NCBI GenBank assembly: GCA_949128015.1
Contig: CASBRC010000291.1
Span: 1-11,311 of the forward strand
Origin: Synechococcales cyanobacterium PMM_0003
GTDB lineage: Bacteria > Cyanobacteriota > Cyanobacteriia > Pseudanabaenales > Pseudanabaenaceae
Length of the DNA stretch: 11,311 nucleotides
Direction of reading: 5' to 3'
The first letter of the stretch is position 1; each line of letters opens with the position of its first letter. A program made the translations under genes and the position numbers. Of the stretch, positions 1 to 6,120 are shown piece by piece. The notes under the pieces are model-generated. The model was given only the letters and a program-made list of their open reading frames with translations, searched no databases and was not told the DNA's origin.

Positions 1-186
1 CTTTGGCAGCAAGACCCAAATCATCCTAGCCTAGAATTTAAGAAAGTAAATACAAAACAGCCCATTTATTCAATTCGGATCGGTATGGGCTGGCGTGCAG
101 TGGGCATTAAAAAAAATAGTCAAATGATTGTTTGGTTTTGGATTGGCTCTCACAGCGAATACGATAATTTACTTAAAGAACTATAA
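1..186 (+). CDS. RelE/ParE-superfamily toxin, 3' part only
   Basis: An open frame runs from the first base of the window to TAA at 184-186, giving the last 61 residues of a protein whose start lies outside. It contains IRIGMGWRAVGIKK, then MIVWFWIGSHSEYDNLL at the end. This matches the C-terminal half of small RelE/ParE-like toxins of type II toxin-antitoxin modules, in which a basic, aromatic beta-sheet core carries the RNase or gyrase-poisoning activity. An antitoxin gene would be expected immediately upstream, outside the window. The downstream DUF2283 gene is 170 bases away and is probably a separate unit. The superfamily is assigned from remembered motif similarity. Whether the toxin acts on mRNA or gyrase cannot be told from this fragment. 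Confidence 0.6.
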   Translation, partial: LWQQDPNHPSLEFKKVNTKQPIYSIRIGMGWRAVGIKKNSQMIVWFWIGSHSEYDNLLKEL

Positions 187-356
187 ACTTGATCGTAATT
201 TTTAGTTGTGGGAATAGGCGATCGCATTTTGATTTGGTGAGGGTTGAAATTGCGATCGCGCTTTATAGTTGTGAGATAATCAGTTTAAATTTGTATTATG
301 GATAAGAAATAGAGGTACTGCTATTCCACCGATGCAATTAAAGAAGGAGAACAACT
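187..356. other. Intergenic spacer with two HIP1 palindromes
   Basis: No gene is seen. Two GCGATCGC sites lie at 218-225 and 252-259. A weak promoter-like pair, TTGTGA at 269-274 and TATTAT at 294-299 with a 19-base spacer, could serve the DUF2283 gene. The spacing is long and the call is uncertain. Confidence 0.4.
344..350 (+). promoter_or_regulatory. Ribosome binding site of the DUF2283 gene
   Basis: AAGGAGA ends six bases before the ATG at 357. It is one of only two strong Shine-Dalgarno sequences in the window, and it fixes this start codon. Confidence 0.75.
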
Positions 357-569
357 ATGGAAGAAATAAAAGTCTACTATGACAAAGTAGGAAACACACT
401 CACCGTCTGGTTTGGCAATTCAGATGAAGAATATATCTGCGAAGAAACAGGTGATGAAGTGATCCTCATGAAAAATAAATCTGGTACAGTCATCGGCTTT
501 GAAAAACTCAATTACAGTTTGCAAAAAACATCAAACCTAAGATTTTTATTTGAAACCCTAGCAGCGTAA
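357..569 (+). CDS. DUF2283 family small protein
   Basis: The 70-residue product begins MEEIKVYYDKVGNTLTVWF and continues with an acidic stretch (residues 23-34) and GTVIGFEKLNYS (about 43-54). This layout, a short beta-rich domain with Y-D-x-x-x-(D/N)-x-L near the start and an I-G-(F/I)-E strand later, is typical of DUF2283. The length is normal for the family. In cyanobacteria such genes often sit beside small toxin-like genes (for example DUF4258) and are suspected antitoxins, but no function is established. Here the only toxin-like neighbour ends 170 bases upstream, so the two are not tightly coupled. The strong ribosome binding site supports a real expressed gene. The family call is fairly sure; an antitoxin role is speculation. 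Confidence 0.7.
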   Translation: MEEIKVYYDKVGNTLTVWFGNSDEEYICEETGDEVILMKNKSGTVIGFEKLNYSLQKTSNLRFLFETLAA

Positions 570-574
570 TTTTG

Positions 575-588
575 ATTGCGATCGCAAT
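575..588. repeat. Extended HIP1 palindrome
   Basis: ATTGCGATCGCAAT is a perfect 14-bp palindrome around the cyanobacterial HIP1 core (578-585), three bases after the DUF2283 stop codon. HIP1 sites are abundant in many cyanobacteria and this one needs no special explanation. Confidence 0.7.
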
Positions 589-659
589 TTAATTTGATGA
601 GAGATAGAAAGTGGCAAGGAGTTCCCGTCAGTCAGATAAATTTTTGCGGAACTTATTCT

Positions 660-1082
660 TCATTTACGATTGAAGACTTCTAGGGTTTGACGGCTAAACT
701 CGCGTAGGTTTTCGACTCCATCTTCCATTGGCAACTTATCACCAAAAAATTGCCAATTATCCACCGTCGAAAAGCGCCAACATTCGCCTTTATAGTCATG
801 TCCACTTGCCTCAATCCCGATCGCACGCAAATCTCCATCGACAGGATCATCGTATAATCGAATTTGGAAGAGAATGCAGCGAACTTTCAGCCGCCAACTT
901 ACCCCAGGAAAATGAAAACCGACATCAATCGAATCAGGATCGAGCAATCTGCGCGTATCGGAATTATTTAGCCAAGGTTTTAAATCAGAGCGTGCAGCAG
1001 GGTAAATAGCTTTAAACAAATTGACAATCGTAGCGATTTTTGTCGCTACTTCGACATTTCTAGCTTGTTCAGCAGCATTCAC
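660..1082 (-). CDS. Hypothetical protein, second gene of the kinase unit
   Basis: I do not recognise this 140-residue protein. The start is GTG at 1082, with GAGG about ten bases upstream. It looks soluble: there is no signal peptide or hydrophobic segment. It is rich in Trp and Phe in the middle (FHFPGVSWRLKV, ILFQIRLYDDP) and ends in a charged helix (VENLREFSRQTLEVFNRK). The alternation of hydrophobic and charged residues in the centre suggests a beta-rich fold. It begins 28 bases after the stop of the Ser/Thr kinase gene on the same strand, so the two are probably co-transcribed. It may be a substrate or accessory protein of the kinase, but that rests on position alone. An opposing 93-codon frame overlaps it and looks like a shadow. 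Confidence 0.65.
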   Translation of the reverse strand: MNAAEQARNVEVATKIATIVNLFKAIYPAARSDLKPWLNNSDTRRLLDPDSIDVGFHFPGVSWRLKVRCILFQIRLYDDPVDGDLRAIGIEASGHDYKGECWRFSTVDNWQFFGDKLPMEDGVENLREFSRQTLEVFNRK

Positions 1083-1110
1083 GGGCTTATAACCTCAAAA
1101 AAATAAAAAC

Positions 1111-2895
1111 TTAGCGCTTGACGGGTACTAAATCAGGAGTATCAGCAAAGTTTGATAATACCGTCGGATCGATACTTAAGCGATCAAGCAACTTCGCAAA
1201 CTCCTTACAGCATTCAACCGCACTTTGCGAAATTTGCTCTTGCGAAAACTTGATAATAATCCAACCTGAATCTACTAAAAACCGATCTGCTAAACTATTT
1301 TGCGTTAGAGTTGCCGCACTTTCTGAAGGCAAACTAATCTCGATCGCAATATGAGCATTCAGCGCAGGATCGATATAGGTGAGCGCAGGAAGCCAATTAT
1401 AATTAATGCTGGGGATGTATAACTTTGTACCTTGATATATAGTTCCCGATACATACTGTTGAAGCATAACCCCGAAATCAGAAATAGCGTCTGCAATAGC
1501 ATTACTGCTCTTGGTTAAGGCGATCGCATTTTCGTTAGTGAATAGCTTTGCAAAAAATTTCTTAAATTGCTGATGGCGAAACTCAAGGACGCGCTCTGGT
1601 GCATGGGCGATCGCTAATTTTTGCTGATACTGAATCTCTTCACGGGAATAAGCTTCTAGCTTTACGACATAGTTCTGCAAACTATCTTCATATGCTTGAT
1701 ATCGTCTTTTATAAGACAAAGATTGAGATCTAGTTCGCAGAATAATTACCACCATTCCCACGACAAGCAAAATTATTCCTAACTCTTTAGACGCAAAATT
1801 CACTATGCCGACTATAACAATTAGACCGAAACTTAAACCGATCGCTTCTTGAATATTAATCGGTGTGGGCTGACTATAAGCAAAACTTGGCAACTTGACA
1901 TCAAACTTAGGTGCAACAGGCTTAGACTGAGCAATACGTTGCACTTCTGGAGGAATAAGAGTAGTGGGAAACTGACGCATCGATAAGCGTCCTGAAGGAG
2001 TGATTGAAGACTTTTTAGATTGAAGCTTTATTGTATTTGGATCAAAATCGTCACAATATTTGACAGACTTGGTATCATCTGTACGTATTACCGACAAAGG
2101 TTTAAAAGCTTCTAATGCTCTAACTGCATTAGAAAATCTATCTTTTGGTTCTGGTTCAACCAGTTTAGTCAACCAATTAATAATGCCAAGACTGTAATCA
2201 CTCAACTTTTGAATAAATTTTTTACGATCCAATTGGTTTCTCGAATCGATATATTCCCCAATCCTCATCGAAGAGATATTACCAAGCAAACAAATCAGCG
2301 TCATTCCCAAACTATACAAATCTGAGGACTTGTCTAGATTTATGTTACGTAACTGTTCGGGAGCCATAAACCCAAATGAACCAGAGGTTACACTGCTCAT
2401 ATTTACTTCACCACCACCAACACGCGCAAATCCAAAATCGATAAGGTACACATTTAGATCATCATCAACTAGGATGTTTTCAGGCTTGATATCCCGATGG
2501 ATAATTGGTGGAATACGTTGTTGTAAATAAACAAGAATTTCTAAAAGTTGCACCGTAATTTGCTTTATTTGGTCAGCCCCAAAACTACGCATGACTGCTA
2601 AAGTCTGCGACTTGATATATTTTGTAACTAAACAAAATCCATTATCAGTTTCAAATGACTCGATATAAGCGGGAATACCTTTATGTTCCAACCCTTTTAA
2701 AACCTGAATTTCTCGCTCAATTGCTTTAAAGCCAGACCAGTTTTGACCACTTCTAGCAAACTGAAATTGCTTAATAACTACTTGAGTGCCTAACGAATCT
2801 TGAGCGCGATAAGCAACACGACCACCTTGTGTATTCTGTCCAAGCTCTTCAATAACTTGATACCCATATGCTGAGAAATCAGGGAAAGACATCAT
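1111..2895 (-). CDS. Membrane Ser/Thr protein kinase with C-terminal nuclease-fold-like domain
   Basis: This 594-residue Hanks-type kinase has a glycine loop (about 19-25), the ATP lysine K42 in VVIK, a likely helix-C glutamate (E60 or E62), HRDIKPEN at 133-140 with catalytic D135, DFG at 153-155, APE at 178-180 and SDLYSLG at 191-197, so it should be active. A basic, proline-rich linker (about 270-340) leads to two hydrophobic helices (351-367 and 371-386) forming a tight membrane hairpin, then a probable coiled coil (about 394-428). Residues about 432-570 resemble a cyanobacterial PD-(D/E)XK-like module: YIPSINYNWLPALTYID, HIAIEISLP, then DRFLVDSGWIIIKFSQEQI. Two acidic positions of that module seem replaced (A504, S521). 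Kinase and C-terminal domain both probably face the cytoplasm. There is no clear ribosome binding site, so M1 and M2 are both possible starts. The target is unknown. Confidence 0.85.
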   Translation of the reverse strand: MMSFPDFSAYGYQVIEELGQNTQGGRVAYRAQDSLGTQVVIKQFQFARSGQNWSGFKAIEREIQVLKGLEHKGIPAYIESFETDNGFCLVTKYIKSQTLAVMRSFGADQIKQITVQLLEILVYLQQRIPPIIHRDIKPENILVDDDLNVYLIDFGFARVGGGEVNMSSVTSGSFGFMAPEQLRNINLDKSSDLYSLGMTLICLLGNISSMRIGEYIDSRNQLDRKKFIQKLSDYSLGIINWLTKLVEPEPKDRFSNAVRALEAFKPLSVIRTDDTKSVKYCDDFDPNTIKLQSKKSSITPSGRLSMRQFPTTLIPPEVQRIAQSKPVAPKFDVKLPSFAYSQPTPINIQEAIGLSFGLIVIVGIVNFASKELGIILLVVGMVVIILRTRSQSLSYKRRYQAYEDSLQNYVVKLEAYSREEIQYQQKLAIAHAPERVLEFRHQQFKKFFAKLFTNENAIALTKSSNAIADAISDFGVMLQQYVSGTIYQGTKLYIPSINYNWLPALTYIDPALNAHIAIEISLPSESAATLTQNSLADRFLVDSGWIIIKFSQEQISQSAVECCKEFAKLLDRLSIDPTVLSNFADTPDLVPVKR

Positions 2896-2940
2896 ATCCG
2901 TATAAATACAATTAAGTGCAATTTAAATTCTTACTACTGC

Positions 2941-3081
2941 TGTTACGTGGAAGCTCTTAAAAACCTCACCCCTAGCCCCTCTCCTTGCAAAGGAGAGGGG
3001 AATAAGAAAAAACTTTGGCTCCCCTTCTCCTTGCAAGGAGAAGGGGTTGGGGGATGTGGTGCATTTTCTTTCCACGTAACA
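2941..3081. repeat. MITE-like element with terminal inverted repeats and two palindromes
   Basis: TGTTACGTGGAA (2941-2952) is repeated as its exact reverse complement at 3070-3081, bounding 141 bp with no believable gene. Inside are two units in inverted orientation. One runs from 2964 and contains an 11-bp hairpin with loop GCA (2976-3000). The other ends near 3060 and contains a perfect 26-bp palindrome (3021-3046, 13-bp arms). Both share an ACC-C-A-CCCC-lead and a CTCCTTGC(A)AAGGAG core. The C-rich 'CCTCACCCC-AGCCCC' style of repeat is common in cyanobacterial spacers. The overlapping open frames on both strands translate the repeat and are not genes. No clear target-site duplication flanks it. 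Confidence 0.6.
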
Positions 3082-3126
3082 TCAGTTACTATACTCTCTG
3101 TTTTTATAGTTTTTTTTACAATACCT

Positions 3127-3159
3127 AAAGAAAGAAAGCGCAAAGCGCCTCCTTTCTTT
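3127..3159 (-). terminator. Hairpin terminator candidate for glgA
   Basis: On the minus strand, nine bases after the glgA stop, a 15-bp stem (two G-U pairs) closes on a three-base TTT loop. An outer pair AATACCTAA/TTAGGTATT (3120-3128 and 3168-3176) overlaps it. The 3' arm is T-rich (TTTCTTTCTTT) but no clean U-run follows, so termination efficiency is uncertain. Confidence 0.55.
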
Positions 3160-3167
3160 ATTGGGAC

Positions 3168-4544
3168 TTAGGTATTTTCTAATCCTGGAATCGAACGATA
3201 TAGCTGCATATACTTATCGGCAGAAGCTTGCCAACTGAAATTGCTATTCATGCCACGCTCTTGTAACAAGCGCCATGCATCAGTGTAGCGATAACTTTCC
3301 CATGCGCGTACCATGCAAGTGTACATATCTAACGGCTCATAGCGATCAAAGCTAAAACCAGTACCCGTCTGACCAATTGGATCATGGAATGATACGGTAT
3401 CCACCAAGCCGCCTGTACGACGGACAATCGGCACACAACCATAGCGCAGCGCAATTAGTTGGCTAATGCCACAAGGTTCAAAACGACTTGGCATCAAGAA
3501 TGCATCAGAACCTGCATAAACCCGATGAGAAAGTGCCGAATTAAATAAAATCTGTGCCGACATTCGCCCAGGGTAACGGGCTGCAATTTGCCATAGTTGC
3601 GATTCATAATAGCGATCGCCTGTTCCTAAAGCGATAAATTGAGCATCGGTATAGGCTAAAAAACGCTCTAGAGTTTGCAGCAACAAATCAATCCCTTTCT
3701 GCTCTACCAAACGTCCCACCATACCGATTAAGAACGTCGCAGGATTTACGGTTAAGCCTAATTCTTTTTGCAAAGCAATTTTATTTGCCATGCGATCGTC
3801 AAGCGTCTCAATAGAATACTTCTGCGCCAAGGCAGCATCAGTGGCAGGATTTTCTAGCTCTGGATCGACACCATTCAAAATTCCCCAAGGCTTAAGAAAT
3901 GAGAGTACGCTCTCTAATCCCTCGCCATAGGTGGGTGTGCAAATTTGTTGAGCATAGGTTGGCGATACCGTATTTACGCGATCGGCATACTTGATACCAG
4001 CTTCCATCGTGTTACGAGCCTCCATATACCAAGGAGTCCAAGTGATTTTGTCCAAATACCATTTCCAAGGTCCCTGATAGGCAAGGTTATGAATTGTGAA
4101 GACAGTGCCAATATCAGAAACTTGGTGCATCCACACAGGGATCATGCCTGTATGCCAGTCATGGCAGTGAATAATGTTTGGTTTCCAATAGTTCCATGCA
4201 AATTCGGCGACAGCATTGGCAAACATGGTAAACCGCCAATCCTCATCTTCGCCGCCATAAACGCGAGCAGGAATAAATGATCCATGCCCCATTAAATACA
4301 AAGGCACATCCGTGCCTGGTAATACGGTTTCAAAAATATCAAATTCCTGAAACATAGCATAGCCTTTCCATTTCCATTCAGGGCTTTCCTTGAGCTTGTC
4401 TGGAATCACGCCGTAGTAAGGCATGATGATCCGCACATCATGTCCCATCTTTTTAAGGATCGGTGGGAGTGCGGCCACCACATCTGCCATGCCGCCAACT
4501 TTGGCGAGAGGAGCAACTTCAGCCGCCGCAAATAAAATTTTCAT
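3168..4544 (-). CDS. glgA: Glycogen synthase (ADP-glucose type, GT5)
   Basis: GlgA transfers glucose from ADP-glucose to the growing alpha-1,4-glucan in the cytoplasm, the chain-elongating step of glycogen storage. The 458-residue product has the N-terminal ADP-glucose loop KVGGMADVV (15-23, the cyanobacterial variant of KTGG), HCHDWHTG (126-133), GILNGVD (221-227), GRLVEQKG (277-284) and SRFEPCG (353-359) with catalytic E356, then RTGGLVDTV. It matches the two-Rossmann-domain GT-B plan and, from memory, the Synechocystis GlgA1 (sll0945) type more than GlgA2; it is slightly shorter at the C terminus. The start ATG has only a weak AAAGA before it. The gene stands alone, with its own promoter region and a hairpin behind it. 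No metabolic partner (glgB, glgC) is adjacent. Confidence 0.95.
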   Translation of the reverse strand: MKILFAAAEVAPLAKVGGMADVVAALPPILKKMGHDVRIIMPYYGVIPDKLKESPEWKWKGYAMFQEFDIFETVLPGTDVPLYLMGHGSFIPARVYGGEDEDWRFTMFANAVAEFAWNYWKPNIIHCHDWHTGMIPVWMHQVSDIGTVFTIHNLAYQGPWKWYLDKITWTPWYMEARNTMEAGIKYADRVNTVSPTYAQQICTPTYGEGLESVLSFLKPWGILNGVDPELENPATDAALAQKYSIETLDDRMANKIALQKELGLTVNPATFLIGMVGRLVEQKGIDLLLQTLERFLAYTDAQFIALGTGDRYYESQLWQIAARYPGRMSAQILFNSALSHRVYAGSDAFLMPSRFEPCGISQLIALRYGCVPIVRRTGGLVDTVSFHDPIGQTGTGFSFDRYEPLDMYTCMVRAWESYRYTDAWRLLQERGMNSNFSWQASADKYMQLYRSIPGLENT

Positions 4545-4563
4545 TCTTTGATCGTTACTCGTA

Positions 4564-4590
4564 TTTCAGGCTATCTAATTATTTTCAGGC
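4564..4590 (-). promoter_or_regulatory. Direct repeat upstream of glgA
   Basis: GCCTGAAA occurs twice on the minus strand (4571-4564 and 4590-4583), 19 bases apart, with the nearer copy ending 19 bases before the glgA ATG. AT-rich sequence (TAATTAGATA) lies between the copies. The spacing, close to two helical turns, would suit a dimeric regulator, but eight bases twice could be chance. Confidence 0.35.
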
Positions 4591-4637
4591 ATATCGCGAT
4601 CGCAATGCAATTTAAATAGGGCTTGCCAAAAAATAAC

Positions 4638-4682
4638 CCAAAAAGTTGTGGCGCACGCGATGCATGCGCCACAACTTTTTGG
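4638..4682 (-). terminator. Strong terminator of gpx
   Basis: An 18-bp perfect stem (4638-4655 with 4665-4682) encloses a nine-base loop. Read on the minus strand it begins 11 bases after the gpx stop and is followed by GGTTATTTTTTGG, giving a U-run. This is the most convincing intrinsic terminator in the window. It also protects the glgA promoter from read-through. Confidence 0.8.
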
Positions 4683-4693
4683 TTTTGGTTTAT

Positions 4694-5167
4694 TTATCCC
4701 AAGAGTGCTTCGATATCTTTACGCAGACCAGCATCTTCAGGCGCAACGCCAGAAGCATAATATTTCACGACTTTACCTTCTTTATCAACCAGAAACTTAT
4801 TGAAGTTCCATTGCACTTGGTTGCCTGTGGTTTCGGTGAGATATTTGTATGCATCAGTCATACCATTACCACTTACCTTTACCTTGCTAAACATATCAAA
4901 GGTGACATCGTAGGTGAGAGAGCAGAAGCTCTTGATCTCGGCTTCGGGTGCAGGTTCTTGTGCGCCAAAGTCATTGCTAGGGAAGCCAAGAATCTCAAAG
5001 CCCTTATCTTTGTATTCACGATACAGAGATTCTAGACCCTTGTACTGTTTTGTATAACCACATTTAGAAGCAACGTTGACAACAAGGGCAACCTTGCCCT
5101 TGTACTGAGCGAGATCGACTGGTTGACCGTCGATGTTTGTGATCTTGAAATCGTAAAGTGTGGACAT
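4694..5167 (-). CDS. gpx: Glutathione peroxidase family thiol peroxidase
   Basis: This 157-residue cytoplasmic peroxidase reduces hydrogen peroxide or lipid hydroperoxides. It has the family tetrad: peroxidatic C36 in ASKCGYT, Q70 in GAQEPA, and W120-N121 in WNFNKFL. A second cysteine, C82 in SFCSLTYDV, sits where the resolving cysteine of thioredoxin-dependent members lies (yeast Orp1 uses C36 and C82). The enzyme is therefore likely to be recycled by thioredoxin and not glutathione. The active-site residue is Cys, not selenocysteine. Length and motifs are complete. No ribosome binding site is evident before the ATG. A strong terminator follows, and the divergent P-loop kinase gene begins 116 bases away, so gpx is monocistronic. 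Defence against photosynthetic peroxides is the expected role. Confidence 0.93.
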   Translation of the reverse strand: MSTLYDFKITNIDGQPVDLAQYKGKVALVVNVASKCGYTKQYKGLESLYREYKDKGFEILGFPSNDFGAQEPAPEAEIKSFCSLTYDVTFDMFSKVKVSGNGMTDAYKYLTETTGNQVQWNFNKFLVDKEGKVVKYYASGVAPEDAGLRKDIEALLG

Positions 5168-5207
5168 ATGTTCTTGTTTAGAGTTATTTGAGTATTTCTA
5201 GTACTAG

Positions 5208-5260
5208 GATTAATTTTAAGATTTTCAGCACCTTAGGTGCTGAAAATCTTAAAATTAATC
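5208..5260. repeat. 53-bp palindrome between divergent genes
   Basis: Perfect 25-base arms (5208-5232 and 5236-5260) flank a three-base TTA centre. It lies 40 bases before the gpx start on one side and 23 bases before the start at 5284 on the other. A terminator has no obvious reason to be here, because both neighbours are transcribed away from it. Possible roles are an operator, a 5'-UTR hairpin for one gene, or a mobile hairpin repeat. Confidence 0.8.
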
Positions 5261-5283
5261 TAAAGCTTTTTGCAGCGATTTAA

Positions 5284-5805
5284 ATGGCAAGTGTAATTAT
5301 CCTGATTGGTGTACCCGCAAGTGGCAAATCTAGCCTCGCTGAGAAGATGTTGCGTGCTTCTAGTCCTTCAAGTCAGGATAGTCGCAGCCTAACTCATGGG
5401 CAAACTCAATTAATCAGCCCCGATCGCATTCGAGCATCACTCTATGGATCGGCATCCACGCAGGGAGACTGGGCAGAAATTTGGGCGCAGGTACAACAGG
5501 AATTTACTAGGGCATCCAAATCGCAACAATCTGTAATATATGATGCCACAAACTATAAACGCGAATATCGTAAAAATATTATCGATCTTGCTAAAGAGCA
5601 TGGCTTTAGACCAATTACGGGTATTTGGCTAGATGTGCCACTTTGGATATGTCTGTCTCGCAATGAAATGCGCGATCGCATTGTCCCCGATGATGTGGTT
5701 ATAGAGATGTATCGCACCTTGTCGTATAACCCACCCACCCTCAGCGAAGGCTTTGATCGCATCCTGTTTCGCGATCAAAAATCAGATAACGAATGGATCG
5801 ACTAA
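5284..5805 (+). CDS. P-loop kinase of the polynucleotide kinase-like (AAA_33) family
   Basis: The 173-residue product starts with a hydrophobic strand and Walker A GVPASGKS (9-16). A second conserved block, VIYDATNYKREYR (84-96), holds the acidic D87 of the T4 Pnk-like kinase group. An Arg-rich lid follows (R126, R130, R132 in SRNEMRDRIVP), with the closing PPTLSEGFDRI (150-160) typical of the family. Such proteins move the gamma phosphate of ATP to a small molecule, a nucleic acid 5' end or another target; the substrate here cannot be inferred. It covers a complete single kinase domain with no phosphatase or ligase fusion, so an RNA-repair role is not indicated. There is no ribosome binding site, and the large palindrome ends 23 bases before the ATG. 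A hairpin follows the stop, so it is probably a single-gene unit. Confidence 0.8.
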   Translation: MASVIILIGVPASGKSSLAEKMLRASSPSSQDSRSLTHGQTQLISPDRIRASLYGSASTQGDWAEIWAQVQQEFTRASKSQQSVIYDATNYKREYRKNIIDLAKEHGFRPITGIWLDVPLWICLSRNEMRDRIVPDDVVIEMYRTLSYNPPTLSEGFDRILFRDQKSDNEWID

Positions 5806-5815
5806 GCAATTGATT

Positions 5816-5854
5816 CATTCTGAAATAAGCGATTTGCATCGTAACTTCAGAATG
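5816..5854 (+). terminator. Hairpin after the P-loop kinase gene
   Basis: CATTCTGAA (5816-5824) pairs with TTCAGAATG (5846-5854), and a small inner CGAT/ATCG pairing makes the stem longer. It starts 11 bases after the stop codon. No U-run follows immediately, so it is a weak terminator candidate. Confidence 0.4.
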
Positions 5855-5992
5855 CGTGGAACCATTCTTTTATATTGTGATTAAGTGAAGAGATCTATAT
5901 CCGCAAAAATACATAATTTTAAAACCTTGAAAACATAGAATTCTTTAACAATTCTGCACTGATAATAGATTTCATCTATCTTTAAAAAAATA

Positions 5993-6055
5993 TTTAATAT
6001 AATCTTAACTTTTAGGTAACCCTTAATTAATCAAAGTTTTCCCTATCCTTAATAA
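5993..6055 (+). promoter_or_regulatory. Candidate Pho boxes (SphR sites) upstream of pstS
   Basis: The cyanobacterial Pho box, as I recall it, is PyTTAAPyPy(T/A) repeated at 11-base intervals. TTTAATAT (5993-6000, 7 of 8), CTTAACTT (6004-6011, 8 of 8) and GGTAACCC (6015-6022, 5 of 8) have that register. CTTAATTA (6022-6029, 8 of 8) and CTTAATAA (6048-6055, 7 of 8) lie out of register. Low phosphate would be expected to activate pstS through SphS-SphR. The A+T-rich background raises the chance of accidental matches. Confidence 0.55.
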
Positions 6056-6087
6056 AGTGCCTTGGATACTTGTGTACCTTTAAGTTG

Positions 6088-6093
6088 TATAAG
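6088..6093 (+). promoter_or_regulatory. Possible -10 element of pstS
   Basis: TATAAG (five of six to TATAAT) lies 27 bases before the annotated ATG. No good -35 is properly spaced (TTGGAT at 6062-6067 is 20 bases away), which suits an activator-dependent Pho promoter. Confidence 0.35.
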
Positions 6094-6120
6094 AATTAAT
6101 CTCGTTCCTATAGACAAATC

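Larger units (their letters stand above)
5806..6120 (+). other. Spacer between the P-loop kinase gene and pstS
   Basis: This 315-base gap has no gene. Its left end holds a hairpin (5816-5854), and the rest is A+T-rich with the candidate Pho boxes and a -10-like element described separately. It is the regulatory region of the phosphate operon. Confidence 0.6.

Noticed and set aside
728..1009. 93-codon plus-strand frame opposite the 140-residue gene
   Set aside because: It lies wholly inside the minus-strand gene, has no ribosome binding site and its composition looks random (His- and Arg-rich).
2976..3046. CRISPR-like repeat pair
   Set aside because: Only two units, in inverted orientation and each palindromic, with no spacers of uniform length.
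2943..3171. Overlapping open frames on both strands with a PSPSPCKGEG-like motif
   Set aside because: They are translations of the C-rich palindromic repeat. No ribosome binding site or protein-like composition supports them.
5284..5805. Zeta-type toxin
   Set aside because: The Walker A and lid fit a general AAA_33/polynucleotide kinase-like protein. There is no epsilon-like antitoxin gene beside it.
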